Assembly (NCBI RefSeq): GCF_900129815.1
Contig: NZ_FQWX01000021.1
Span: 1 to 37,012 of the forward strand
Reading direction: 5' to 3'
Length of the DNA stretch: 37,012 nucleotides
Source: Asaccharospora irregularis DSM 2635
GTDB taxonomy: Bacteria > Bacillota > Clostridia > Peptostreptococcales > Peptostreptococcaceae
A model generated the notes under the pieces. It had not been told where the DNA came from, searched no databases, and saw nothing but the letters and a program-made list of their open reading frames with translations. Positions 17,914 through 26,229 of the stretch are shown piece by piece (positions within the stretch are counted from its first letter, which is position 1; each line of letters opens with the position of its first letter). A program made the translations under genes and the position numbers.

Positions 17914-17946
17914 TATGATTCTAGTCATAATGGTTAAATTATATCA
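17914..17946 (-). promoter_or_regulatory. Possible extended -10 promoter and overlapping palindrome for the radical SAM pair
   Basis: Read on the reverse strand, TGATATAAT (complement of 17938-17946) is an extended -10 element without a clear -35. It is followed 7 nt on by the interrupted palindrome TTATGACTAGAATCATA (complement of 17914-17930), which would cover the start region. About 75-100 bp upstream of the first gene. Tentative. Confidence 0.35.
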
Positions 17947-17991
17947 CAACAAAAAGGTTTATTATATAAAGACAATCGATTAATATATGGG

Positions 17992-18020
17992 TTGATTAAA
18001 TTCATTAAAAACTTTAAAAT
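17992..18020 (+). promoter_or_regulatory. Promoter of rnmV
   Basis: TTGATT (17992-17997), 17-nt spacer, TAAAAT (18015-18020). It gives a leader of about 70 nt before the rnmV start at 18099. Confidence 0.65.
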
Positions 18021-18098
18021 ATAAAGATGTAAGTAAAACAGAATTTTTTTAATAATAGAGAATGACAACAATTTAAATAGATAAAAGGTGAAATTATA

Positions 18099-18632
18099 AT
18101 GATAAAAGAGATAATCGTAGTAGAAGGAAGAGACGACGTAACAGCAGTAAAAAGAGCACTAGATGCAGAAATGATAACTACGGGAGGATTTGGATTTCCT
18201 AAAGGTGTTATGGAACGTATAAAAGAGGCTCAAAAAAGAAGGGGTGTAATAATCTTTACAGACCCAGATTTTGCTGGTGAGAAGATAAGAAAAAAGATAG
18301 CAGCAGAAGTTCCAGGTTGCAAACACGCATTTCTGCCTAGAGAGGAAGCAAAAAAAGATGGAGACATAGGTATAGAAAATGCTACTCCCAAAAGTATACT
18401 TGCGGCTCTTAACAAAGTTAGAACGGAAAGTGTTGAGAAAAGAGAAGAATTTGGACAGGTTGATTTAATAAGAAATGGACTTATAGGAAATGAGGACGCA
18501 TCGATTAGACGTGATGAGTTAGGAAAAATACTAGGAATAGGATATGGAAATGCTAAACAATTTTTAAATAGACTAAACAACTACGGTGTTAGTAGAGAAG
18601 AGTTTATAAAGGCAGTAGAAAGTATAGACTAA
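18099..18632 (+). CDS. rnmV: Ribonuclease M5
   Basis: A 177-residue Toprim-domain nuclease that matures 5S rRNA, cutting the precursor bound by a ribosomal protein. The Toprim glutamate is E9 in IVVEGRDDV and the DxD motif is FTDPDFAG (about 50-57). The short C-terminal domain (about 125-177, GLIGNEDASIRRDELG) fits the family. As in B. subtilis it precedes rsmA. A 5S rRNA lies at the start of this window. AAAGGTGA lies upstream of the ATG. Confidence 0.95.
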   Translation: MIKEIIVVEGRDDVTAVKRALDAEMITTGGFGFPKGVMERIKEAQKRRGVIIFTDPDFAGEKIRKKIAAEVPGCKHAFLPREEAKKDGDIGIENATPKSILAALNKVRTESVEKREEFGQVDLIRNGLIGNEDASIRRDELGKILGIGYGNAKQFLNRLNNYGVSREEFIKAVESID

Positions 18633-18760
18633 ATAAATTAAAATGATAAAACTAGTATAGAGAGAGATAGATACGCAAAAAACTAGAGTATAAGTATGTA
18701 AGGTGTTAATCATATAAGATTTAGCACAATAAAATTTAAATAGATGAAGGAGATACATAT

Positions 18761-19630
18761 ATGGATAGACTTTCTTCCCATAAAGCAACAAAAGAAGTAG
18801 TGCAAAAACATAACTTCAAGTTTTCAAAGTCTTTGGGACAAAATTTTCTAATAGATGATAATGTAATAGATAAAATATTATCTGGAGCTAGGGTTTCAGA
18901 GGAAGACAACATAATAGAAGTAGGACCAGGGATAGGGACGCTTACTCGTGAAATGGGTAAGACGGCAAAAAAGGTAGTTGCAATAGAAATAGACAAAAGT
19001 CTAATACCGATATTGAAGGAAACTTTAGAGGAATTCGATAATGTAGAAGTAATAAATAAAGATATTTTAAAAGTTGATATACAAGAGCTAGTAAAAGAAA
19101 AATTAAATGGAGGACCAGTAAAATTAATAGCAAATCTTCCATACTACATAACTACACCCATAGTTATGAAATTTTTAGAAGAAGACATTCCAGTTACAGA
19201 TATAGTAGTTATGGTTCAAAAAGAAGTAGCTGATAGGATGAATGCCTTACCTGGTTCAAAAGATTATGGGGCACTATCTATAGCTGTACAATACTATTGT
19301 GAAACTGAAATAGTTGCAAAAGCTCCAAGACATATGTTTGTACCACAGCCAAACGTAGATTCAACAGTTATAGGCCTTCATGTAAGAGAAGAGAAAAAAT
19401 ATAAAGTAGATAATGAAGAAATATTCTTTAAAACAGTAAAAGCATCATTTGGTCAAAGAAGAAAGACTCTACTTAATTCTTTAGGTGGATTAGGATTTTT
19501 AAACAAAGATGAAATAAGAGAAGTACTACAAGAAGCCAACATTGATGAAAAAAGAAGAGGAGAAACTCTTAGCATAGAAGAGTTTGCAAACCTAGCTAAT
19601 AAAGTAACAGAATACCAAAATAGAAAATAA
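18761..19630 (+). CDS. rsmA: 16S rRNA (adenine-1518/1519 N6) dimethyltransferase (KsgA)
   Basis: A 289-residue methyltransferase that dimethylates two adjacent adenines near the 3' end of 16S rRNA during small-subunit assembly. Motifs include FSKSLGQNFLIDDNV (20-34), IIEVGPGIGTLT (51-62) and the catalytic NLPYYITTP (about 124-132). Also seen are MVQKEVADR and the QRRKTLLNSL stretch of the C-terminal domain (about 226-235). AAGGAGATAC precedes the ATG. It lies 128 bp after rnmV and is likely co-transcribed with it. Confidence 0.96.
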   Translation: MDRLSSHKATKEVVQKHNFKFSKSLGQNFLIDDNVIDKILSGARVSEEDNIIEVGPGIGTLTREMGKTAKKVVAIEIDKSLIPILKETLEEFDNVEVINKDILKVDIQELVKEKLNGGPVKLIANLPYYITTPIVMKFLEEDIPVTDIVVMVQKEVADRMNALPGSKDYGALSIAVQYYCETEIVAKAPRHMFVPQPNVDSTVIGLHVREEKKYKVDNEEIFFKTVKASFGQRRKTLLNSLGGLGFLNKDEIREVLQEANIDEKRRGETLSIEEFANLANKVTEYQNRK

Positions 19631-19639
19631 ATGAAAAAT

Positions 19640-19684
19640 CAAAACGGCATGTGTTGGCATAAACCAAACCCATGCCGTTTTAAT
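19640..19684 (+). terminator. Rho-independent terminator after rsmA
   Basis: AAAACGGCATG (19641-19651) pairs with CATGCCGTTTT (19671-19681). A smaller inner stem (GTTGG/CCAAAC) may stack inside the loop. Confidence 0.85.
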
Positions 19685-19687
19685 TTT

Positions 19688-19804
19688 ATCGAAATGACGC
19701 AGACAAATTGAGCAGCATAATCCAGCGAGGGTAGGTGAAAATATAAGTCGTACTGACATTGCAGCTTGTCTGCTTGGAAACCAGCTCTACAACCCACCTC
19801 GATA
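19688..19804 (+). repeat. Hairpin repeat unit R3
   Basis: Starts AAATGACGCAGACAA, has ATCCAGCGAGGG in the left arm and the core GACATTGCAGCTTGTCTGC with the stem GCAG/CTGC at 19761-19773. The region from CAGCGAGGG to the core resembles R1 closely. The right part contains CCCACCTCG, which can pair partly with CGAGGGTAGGTG. Confidence 0.8.
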
Positions 19805-20032
19805 AAAAAACACCAAATGACGCAGATAAGAATATTAGATATGGTTTATGAACAGATGATGTGAAGATATTAGGCTGCACCGACATTGCAGCTTGACTGC
19901 CTGGAAGCTAGCTATACAATCCCCCTCGATAAAAAAACACCAAATGACGCAGATAAGAATATTAGATATGGTTTATGAACAGATGATGTGAAGATATTAG
20001 GCTGCACCGACATTGCAGCTTGACTGCCTGGA
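19798..20032 (+). repeat. 108-bp exact direct repeat, period 127 bp
   Basis: Positions 19798-19905 and 19925-20032 are identical base for base. They span the junction between array units plus the left arm and core of R4 and R5. This indicates a recent tandem duplication within the array. Confidence 0.92.
19805..19931 (+). repeat. Hairpin repeat unit R4 (chimeric right arm)
   Basis: Left arm and core (through CTGGA at 19905) are identical to R5, but the right arm AGCTATACAATCCCCCTCGAT resembles the end of R3 and no longer pairs with its left arm. Core hairpin GCAG-CTTGA-CTGC is at 19888-19900. It looks like a recombination product of neighbouring units. Confidence 0.8.
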
Positions 20033-20085
20033 GGAAAGCCTAATTCGAACATCATCTGTTCAGCTATTATATCTATATTTATCAA
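19932..20085 (+). repeat. Hairpin repeat unit R5 (well-preserved long hairpin)
   Basis: GATAA (19952) pairs with TTATC (20079), TAGATAT with ATATCTA, GAACAGATGATGT (19977-19989) with ACATCATCTGTTC (20049-20061), and ATTAGGC (19996-20002) with GCCTAAT (20038-20044). The apex is GCAG-CTTGA-CTGC (20015-20027). The fold has the same outline as R2 although the arm sequences differ. Confidence 0.85.
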
Positions 20086-20147
20086 GGAATATTTTATTTC
20101 ACCGACACATATAATGTTTAGAGAACTTGTGTTAAGGGGGGATTAGA

Positions 20148-21362
20148 GTGGGCTCTAAAAGAAAATTCAAGAGAGATTATATAATACTTGAATCTAAAGA
20201 TGCAAACTTTAGATATAAAGAACGCGTATTACCTAAAGCCTTTGCAAAAGTCGAAGTAAATGATGAAAAATCTGTAGTAGCATTGTATGTAGAAAATCTT
20301 AAATACATGAAAGATGGATATAAAGTAGTAGCAATAAGAAGTGATTATGAAACAATAGATTTAGGGAAAATAGTATTAAGTGAGCAGGGAAAAGGAGAGT
20401 TTATATTAGATTTAGGAGAAGATAACTCTGATATAAAGGGAATAGCTCTTTTATACGAAAGAACGGTACCACTGATAGGATTTAAGGGAAGCAAGATTGA
20501 CAACTATGAAGAAATATTACTTATGGCAGAAGAAGATGATTTAGAAGAAGGTTTAGACGAATTTGAAGAGTACGAAGAGTACGAAGAGTATGAAGAAATA
20601 GAGTATATAGAAACTGATGAGGTAGATGAAATAGATAATATGGATGACATAGACAGTGAAGATGATGTAGATAATGACATAGACAATCTAGACGGGTTTT
20701 ATGAAGAAATGGATTATATAGAAGACACAGACAACGAATCAATAGATTATTATGATAACACAGACGGTACTGAAGAAGTAGATGATTATAATGATACAAC
20801 TGATTATAAAGAAATAGATAACTATGAGAAAATAGAAGAATATAATATTAAAAATCCAAAGCAACCTCAAAATGATAATATTCAGCCACGAAGAACTAAT
20901 AACAAACCAAAAACTAATAACAAGCCAAATACAGCTCAAAAACAGACAGGATCATTACTTATGCCGAGACAGATAAAAAAAGGACTTAAAAACTTCAAAG
21001 AGGTAAAGCCTTTTGTATGTGACTATATAGAGGATACAAGATGGTGGAAGATAGAGGTTAATCCTACCACATTATGCGGATGCGTAATGCCTTATCTAGG
21101 ATATGTAAACACGCTAAACTATACTATGTATAGTGATGCCGTAATGAACTCTTACAAGTATAGACACTACTTATTTGGGGTACAGTACGATGAATATAAC
21201 AAGAGAAAGAATTATATATATGCAGTTCCTGGAAGCCGTGATGACCAGCCTGATAGGGGTAGCACAGGATTTAATACTTTCCAATCTTGTGATAATAGAA
21301 GTAATAGTTTAGGCTATTGGTTGTGTTTTATAGATTCTAGATATAGAAGAATAGTGAAGTGA
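20148..21362 (+). CDS. Acidic protein of unknown function with conserved N- and C-terminal domains
   Basis: A 404-residue protein starting with GTG (AAGGGGGGAT lies 5 nt upstream). Three parts are visible: a folded-looking N-terminal domain (1-125); a very acidic, low-complexity linker rich in Asp, Glu and Tyr (125-245), with tandem EYE units from repeated GAAGAGTAC; and, after a polar Asn/Pro/Lys stretch, a C-terminal domain (about 280-404). That last domain has paired Trp residues (DTRWWKIEV), a Cys-Gly-Cys motif, HYLFGVQYDE and YAVPGSRDDQP. The C-terminal domain resembles domains of unknown function in clostridial proteins. No signal peptide is seen. I do not recognise a function; the linker recalls spore-coat or scaffold proteins, which is only a guess. 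Confidence 0.75.
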   Translation: MGSKRKFKRDYIILESKDANFRYKERVLPKAFAKVEVNDEKSVVALYVENLKYMKDGYKVVAIRSDYETIDLGKIVLSEQGKGEFILDLGEDNSDIKGIALLYERTVPLIGFKGSKIDNYEEILLMAEEDDLEEGLDEFEEYEEYEEYEEIEYIETDEVDEIDNMDDIDSEDDVDNDIDNLDGFYEEMDYIEDTDNESIDYYDNTDGTEEVDDYNDTTDYKEIDNYEKIEEYNIKNPKQPQNDNIQPRRTNNKPKTNNKPNTAQKQTGSLLMPRQIKKGLKNFKEVKPFVCDYIEDTRWWKIEVNPTTLCGCVMPYLGYVNTLNYTMYSDAVMNSYKYRHYLFGVQYDEYNKRKNYIYAVPGSRDDQPDRGSTGFNTFQSCDNRSNSLGYWLCFIDSRYRRIVK

Positions 21363-21385
21363 TAGAAATTTAATGGCTTTTGCTA

Positions 21386-21414
21386 TTGATAATGTTATTA
21401 TAATAAATTAGAAT
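21386..21414 (+). promoter_or_regulatory. Promoter of the M20 peptidase gene
   Basis: TTGATA (21386-21391), 17-nt spacer, TAGAAT (21409-21414). The expected start is about 33 nt before the ATG at 21454, with AAAGGAGAAGG between. Confidence 0.7.
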
Positions 21415-21453
21415 ATAATTGAAGTCAAAGCTATTCTAAAGGAGAAGGTTATT

Positions 21454-22569
21454 ATGATAAATGAACAAAGAATATTAGATGAATTCCTTGAATTAGTACA
21501 AATAGACAGTTTGTCACTTAAGGAAGCAGAAGTAGCAAAAGTATTAGTTAAAAAGCTAGAAGAGATAGGGTTCTCCGTTGAAATAGACAATGCAGGGGAA
21601 AAGGCAAATGGAGAAACAGGAAACATAATAGCTACATTAAAAGGAAACAAAGAAGGTAAAAAGTTATTATTTAGCTCACATATGGATACAGTTGTTCCAG
21701 GCTTAGGAATAAAACCGATAGTAGATGAAGAAAAGGGAATAATAAGAACTGATGGAACTACTATATTAGGATCTGACGACAAGGCTGGTATAGCAGCTAT
21801 ATTAGAAGCTATAAGAACAGTTAAAGAAAACAACGTAGATCACACAGATATACAAGTTGTATTCTCTATGTGTGAAGAGTGTGGAATGGTAGGGGCTAAA
21901 AACTTAGACTACTCTAAAATAAACTCAGACTATGCATTTGTATTAGATAGTGGTGGTTCACCAGGTGAAATAGTAATAGAGGCTCCAGCACAAGATGTTA
22001 TAAAGGTGAAAATAACAGGAAAAGCAGCTCATGCAGGTATTGAGCCAGAAGCAGGAATAAGTGCAATAATGGTAGCAGCTAGAGCGATAGAAAACATGAA
22101 CTTATTGAGAATAGACAAAGAAACTACTGCAAACGTAGGTATAGTTAATGGTGGAACAGCAACAAACATAGTTATGAAAGAATTAGATATATTAGCTGAA
22201 GCTAGAAGTTTAAATGAAGAAAAATTAGATGTTCAAACTAACCATATGGTAGAAACATTTAAAAAGGCTGCTGAAGAATTTGGTGCTGAAATCGAAATAG
22301 ATGTTAATAGAGTGTACACTCCATTAAACACAGATAAAAATTCTGATATAGTTAAACTTGCTAAGAAAGCCTTTGCTAACATGGGAATAGAAGGCTATAC
22401 AGCAGCTAGTGGTGGAGGAAGTGACACTAATATACTATACAAAAACGGATTTTCTGCTATAAACCTAGGAGTAGGCATGAAAAATGCTCACACTGTAAAT
22501 GAGTATATAGCAATAAAAGACTTGTACAATAGTGCTAGAATGTTGATAGAAATAATAAAAGAAGCATAA
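21454..22569 (+). CDS. M20-family metallopeptidase (peptidase T-like)
   Basis: A 371-residue di-zinc peptidase of the PepT-like M20 group, probably a cytoplasmic aminopeptidase or tripeptidase. Metal and catalytic residues are visible: H76 and D78 (SSHMDTV), bridging D108 (GSDDKAG), catalytic E141 and metal-binding E142 (MCEECG), D165 (LDSGG) and the C-terminal His in KNAHTVNE (about 346). A dimerisation domain lies around 180-290 (AAHAGIEPEAG). A good promoter and ribosome binding site precede it and a terminator follows, so it is a single-gene unit. Confidence 0.92.
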   Translation: MINEQRILDEFLELVQIDSLSLKEAEVAKVLVKKLEEIGFSVEIDNAGEKANGETGNIIATLKGNKEGKKLLFSSHMDTVVPGLGIKPIVDEEKGIIRTDGTTILGSDDKAGIAAILEAIRTVKENNVDHTDIQVVFSMCEECGMVGAKNLDYSKINSDYAFVLDSGGSPGEIVIEAPAQDVIKVKITGKAAHAGIEPEAGISAIMVAARAIENMNLLRIDKETTANVGIVNGGTATNIVMKELDILAEARSLNEEKLDVQTNHMVETFKKAAEEFGAEIEIDVNRVYTPLNTDKNSDIVKLAKKAFANMGIEGYTAASGGGSDTNILYKNGFSAINLGVGMKNAHTVNEYIAIKDLYNSARMLIEIIKEA

Positions 22570-22594
22570 TATATAATAATAGTGTATAATATAT

Positions 22595-22626
22595 AAATCG
22601 CCTAGTTAAATACTAGGTGATTTTTT
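22595..22626 (+). terminator. Rho-independent terminator after the M20 peptidase gene
   Basis: AATCGCCTAGT pairs with ACTAGGTGATT (one G-T pair) around TAAAT, followed by six T. Confidence 0.85.
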
Positions 22627-22823
22627 ACTTTATAGGGTATTGATAATCTGTATTGAAGGTAAAATATAATTACTTGAGTTTAATAGTGATTTATAATAGC
22701 TTTCCAAATTGCTAAGTATAATGTATATTAACAAAATTATAGAAAGTAGAATAAACCGTACAATATAAGGGTAAATATTTACCGTTGAAAACTTAATAAT
22801 ATTTTTAAATAGGAGGACAATAA

Positions 22824-23720
22824 ATGGAAACAAGATATGAAGAAGCGAATAAAGTAACTATCCAGTCGATAGTGTGGAATATCATATTGACAGTTATAAA
22901 ACTAATAGCAGGGATATTTGGAAATTCTAAGGCAATGATTGCAGATGGACTTCACTCGGCATCTGATATAGTCAGTTCAATAGGTGTTTTGATAGGCAAC
23001 TATGTATCTTCAAGACCAAACGACAGAGAACATAATTATGGACATGAAAAGGCAGAAACGTTGGTGTCATTTGTATTATCAGTACTTCTTATATTTGTAT
23101 CTCTGACAATAGGGACAGAATCTATAAAGTCTATATTTAATCTAGATCTATTGAAGGTTCCTACCATGCTACCACTAGTGGTGTCTATAATATCCATTTT
23201 AATAAAAGAGTATCAATATAGAATTACAATTAAAATTGCAAATAAAATAAACTCTCCAGCATTAAAAGCGGATGCATGGCATCACAGATCGGACTCACTA
23301 TCATCTATAGCTGCTTTTGTGGGTATAGGAGGGTCTATGCTAGGATTTAAAGTACTAGATCCAATAGCATCGATTATAGTTGCTCTAATTGTTCTTAAAG
23401 TAGGTGTGCAAATATTGATGAGCTCGGTAAATGAACTTATGGATGTATCTATAGACGACTCAGAAGAGGACAAAATAAAGGAAATAGCAGAAATAACAGA
23501 TGGGGTAAGAAATTTAGGACAATTAAGGACAAGAAAACATGGTGCAACTGCATATGTCGACCTGACTATATGTGTAGATGGATCGCTTACAGTAGAAGAA
23601 GGTCATGATATAGCTACTAAATTAGAAAAACAAATAATAGAGAAGATTGATTTTGTAAAAGGAATAACTGTCCATGTAGAACCGTGTAAAAATTGCCCGA
23701 GAAATATATGTAAAAAATAA
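22824..23720 (+). CDS. Cation diffusion facilitator family transporter
   Basis: A 298-residue CDF-family proton/metal antiporter in the membrane, exporting divalent cations such as Zn, Fe, Mn or Co. Metal-site residues lie in IADGLHSASD (D41, H44, D48; helix 2) and in ADAWHHRSDSLSS (H153, D157; helix 5). About six membrane segments precede a cytosolic C-terminal domain (about 205-290, VRNLGQLRTRKHGATAYVD). The tail ends in a Cys pattern, CKNCPRNICKK, perhaps a metal-binding addition. AGGAGGACA precedes the ATG. Confidence 0.93.
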   Translation: METRYEEANKVTIQSIVWNIILTVIKLIAGIFGNSKAMIADGLHSASDIVSSIGVLIGNYVSSRPNDREHNYGHEKAETLVSFVLSVLLIFVSLTIGTESIKSIFNLDLLKVPTMLPLVVSIISILIKEYQYRITIKIANKINSPALKADAWHHRSDSLSSIAAFVGIGGSMLGFKVLDPIASIIVALIVLKVGVQILMSSVNELMDVSIDDSEEDKIKEIAEITDGVRNLGQLRTRKHGATAYVDLTICVDGSLTVEEGHDIATKLEKQIIEKIDFVKGITVHVEPCKNCPRNICKK

Positions 23721-23788
23721 TTACTTCTTAAAAAAAGAGCAGAAAAGTAATATAATGAGTCTATAGAATAATTTATAGGGGGCGACAA

Positions 23789-24577
23789 ATGGCTAAAACG
23801 AGGAAACTAAAGAAAAATGTAGCAGTGATACTTGGAATAATTGCTTTTTTTATAGTATATTTGATATTTTTTAAAATAGGTACGACATTAGATAAAAAAA
23901 CGGACGGGGTTTCTACAAAAATACAAGAAGAAGTAGAAGATACTAGACCGTTATTAACTCAATTAAAAGAAAAAGATAAGATATATTTATCTGATAAAAA
24001 TGTAAAAAATATAAAAATAGAAGAAGATAATTGGAACGAAATAAAATACTTTCTTAGTGATTTGAGAAAAATAAGGAAAGTTGAAGGCTATAAGTCGGTA
24101 TACGAAGGGTATACTGACGATGGTATAAAATTTTCTACAGACTCTAATTTTTTTAGAATATATACAGTAGATAAAGAAGAGTATTATAAGGTTCCGGTTT
24201 CATCTAAAGATAGTCTAAAAAAGATTCTTACAGATAGTATGTACACTTCCTTTGAGTTCTTAAAGCAGTATAAAACTTGGGAGAGTGTTACAGTAAGTTA
24301 TAAAGGAGAAGTCAAAAAGATAAAGAAATGGAAGTATGACGATTTATCTTATAAGATGATCTCCAAGAGAACAGTCGGTAAAGTCCAACCTGAGAAGAGC
24401 AAAGAAAGAAGTAAGTATAATTTCGTAATCGATTTAGTAGGAGAGAATTATAATGCTAAAGTAGAGGTTATGGGAGAAGACTATATAAAAATAATAGCGA
24501 AAGATTCTATAGCTTATTATGAAGTACATGATACTTTATTTTACTACCTTAAGGATGAAGTCTTTAAAATAAACTAA
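23789..24577 (+). CDS. Membrane-anchored protein of unknown function
   Basis: A 262-residue protein with a positively charged N-terminus and one membrane segment (about 9-28, VAVILGIIAFFIVYLIFFKI), then a charged domain presumably outside the membrane. The soluble part is rich in Lys, Glu and Tyr, with alternating short segments that suggest beta strands. I recognise no catalytic motif or named family. It follows the cation transporter gene by 68 bp on the same strand and may share its transcript; a strong terminator ends the unit. AGGGGGCGAC serves as the ribosome binding site. Confidence 0.75.
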   Translation: MAKTRKLKKNVAVILGIIAFFIVYLIFFKIGTTLDKKTDGVSTKIQEEVEDTRPLLTQLKEKDKIYLSDKNVKNIKIEEDNWNEIKYFLSDLRKIRKVEGYKSVYEGYTDDGIKFSTDSNFFRIYTVDKEEYYKVPVSSKDSLKKILTDSMYTSFEFLKQYKTWESVTVSYKGEVKKIKKWKYDDLSYKMISKRTVGKVQPEKSKERSKYNFVIDLVGENYNAKVEVMGEDYIKIIAKDSIAYYEVHDTLFYYLKDEVFKIN

Positions 24578-24586
24578 CAAGCCATT

Positions 24587-24635
24587 AAAAAAGGAAGTGT
24601 CTTAAATATACGATTATTTAAGATACTTCCTTTTT
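24587..24635. terminator. Bidirectional terminator between the unknown membrane protein gene and murC
   Basis: AAAAAAGGAAGTGTCTTAAATA (24587-24608) pairs with TATTTAAGATACTTCCTTTTT (24615-24635) around a 6-nt loop with one mismatch. A and T runs flank both sides, fitting convergent genes. Confidence 0.88.
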
Positions 24636-24639
24636 GTGA

Positions 24640-26001
24640 TTAATTTTCTTGACTTTCAACCAAAGCCTCAGCAACCTTGTAAACTGGTCCAGCTCCAGCA
24701 GTTATTACTAAATCATTTTCATTTGTGTGTTCACTAAGATACTTAACAATATCTTCAAACTCGCTTATATATATTGCATCCACATTGTTTTGGTATAATT
24801 TTTCTACTAAATCCTTTGAATGTATATCCCCAGGATCAGATTCTCTAGCCGCGTAAATATCTGTGATAATTACCTTGTCAGCAGAATAGAATGCCTCTGA
24901 GAACTCATTTAAAAGTGATTTGGTTCTTGTATAAGTATGAGGTTGGAAAACACACCATAATGTTGATTTTTTTAGTTTTTTGGCAGCAGCAAGCGTTGCC
25001 TTTAATTCAGTTGGATGGTGTGCATAGTCATCTATAACCAAGACATCTTTATAGTTTCCTTTTACTTCGAATCTTCTTCCAACACCATTATAAGATTTTA
25101 TATTCTTTCTTATAGTATCTAAATTTATTCCTGAAACTATAGATGCAATTATTGCAGCAGTAGCATTGTATATATTATGAAGCCCAGGAACTGAAAGTTC
25201 AAACTTACCTAAGTTTTCCCCTTTATATTCAATTTCGAAGATTCCATACCCATTTGGATCAAAGTCTATATTTTTTATTATTGCATCATTGTCCGTGTTT
25301 CTTCCGTATCTAATAATATTTGCTTTAACATCATGAAGTATATCAGATGTATTTTCGTCATCTCCATTTATTATGAAATATCCGTCTTTAGGAAGTAATT
25401 TACCAAATTTGTTAAACGAAGCTTTTATTTCGGTTATACCTGAGAAGTAATCAAGATGGTCTTCCTCTATATTTAAAACTATAGATATTTTAGGATTAAA
25501 GCTAAGGAAACTATCCACGTACTCACAAGCCTCAGTTATAAAATGATCAGAATTTCCTATCTTAACATTACCACCAATAATACTTAAATTACCTCCAACA
25601 AGGATAGTTGGGTCTAAATTAGCGTATTCAAATATAGCTGATAACATAGATGTCGTCGATGTCTTCCCGTGTGTACCAGAAACAGCTATAGAGTTTTTAT
25701 ACTCCCTCATTATTTGACCTAAAAAAGCGGCTCTATTCATAACTAGTTTATTTTTTTCTTTAGCTGCGATAAGTTCTTCATTGTCAGGATGAACAGCAGC
25801 CGTGTAAACAACCATATCTATATCATCAGATATGTTCTCTTTCTTTTGAGTTATAAATATTTTAGCACCTTGTGATCTAAGACTATCAAGTAGATAAGAT
25901 TCATTCGAATCTGAACCAGAAACCTTATAACCTTTATTAAGGCAAATTTCAGCCAATGCACTCATGCTTATACCGCCAATTCCAATGAAATGTATATTCA
26001 C
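24640..26001 (-). CDS. murC: UDP-N-acetylmuramate-L-alanine ligase
   Basis: A 453-residue Mur ligase that adds L-alanine to UDP-MurNAc, with ATP hydrolysis, the first step of the peptidoglycan stem peptide. Visible are the N-terminal Rossmann motif [15 protein letters not shown] (4-18), the ATP-binding [10 protein letters not shown] (108-117) and [10 protein letters not shown] (near 173-182). [10 protein letters not shown], the DDYAHHPTE motif (near 324-332) and [11 protein letters not shown] are also present. Length is typical. It is divergent from purR, sharing a 228-bp A+T-rich intergenic region. AAAGGTGGTT precedes the ATG. Confidence 0.96.
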   Translation of the reverse strand: MNIHFIGIGGISMSALAEICLNKGYKVSGSDSNESYLLDSLRSQGAKIFITQKKENISDDIDMVVYTAAVHPDNEELIAAKEKNKLVMNRAAFLGQIMREYKNSIAVSGTHGKTSTTSMLSAIFEYANLDPTILVGGNLSIIGGNVKIGNSDHFITEACEYVDSFLSFNPKISIVLNIEEDHLDYFSGITEIKASFNKFGKLLPKDGYFIINGDDENTSDILHDVKANIIRYGRNTDNDAIIKNIDFDPNGYGIFEIEYKGENLGKFELSVPGLHNIYNATAAIIASIVSGINLDTIRKNIKSYNGVGRRFEVKGNYKDVLVIDDYAHHPTELKATLAAAKKLKKSTLWCVFQPHTYTRTKSLLNEFSEAFYSADKVIITDIYAARESDPGDIHSKDLVEKLYQNNVDAIYISEFEDIVKYLSEHTNENDLVITAGAGPVYKVAEALVESQEN

Positions 26002-26049
26002 AACAAAACCACCTTTCTTTTTAATAAGCTCTACAATATGAATTATTTT

Positions 26050-26060
26050 TGTGGTATAAT
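26050..26060 (+). promoter_or_regulatory. Possible extended -10 element upstream of purR
   Basis: TTGTGGTATAAT contains TGG-TATAAT, an extended -10 element, but no convincing -35 17 nt before it. It would give a long leader (about 165 nt) for purR. Tentative. Confidence 0.3.
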
Positions 26061-26229
26061 AATATAATGTTCAATATTTTATGTTAGACTTACACATACT
26101 AGATTTAATAGTATATATAGAATATATTTTAAAATCCAATAAAACATAACTAATATTATATCATAACTAATATTTATGTGCATTATTTAGTTTATTGGAG
26201 TACAGTGGTAACTAGAGGAGGGTACTTTA

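Noticed and set aside
19688-20085. Possible CRISPR array
   Set aside because: The repeats are about 125 bp, themselves self-complementary along most of their length, and have no unique spacers of constant size; no cas genes are present.
15399-20085. Retron msr-msd or group I/II intron origin for the hairpin repeats
   Set aside because: The long hairpins recall msd, but no reverse transcriptase gene lies in the window, and I see no intron catalytic core or splice context. The repeats lie between genes rather than inside them.
20504-20939. Open frames on the reverse strand opposite the acidic protein gene
   Set aside because: They are Ser-, Leu- or Ile-rich low-complexity translations of the Asp/Glu/Tyr codon repeats, with no start signals.
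26060-26085. PurBox upstream of purR
   Set aside because: Only GAACATT on the reverse strand resembles the core; the CCGAAC element and a paired second box are missing.
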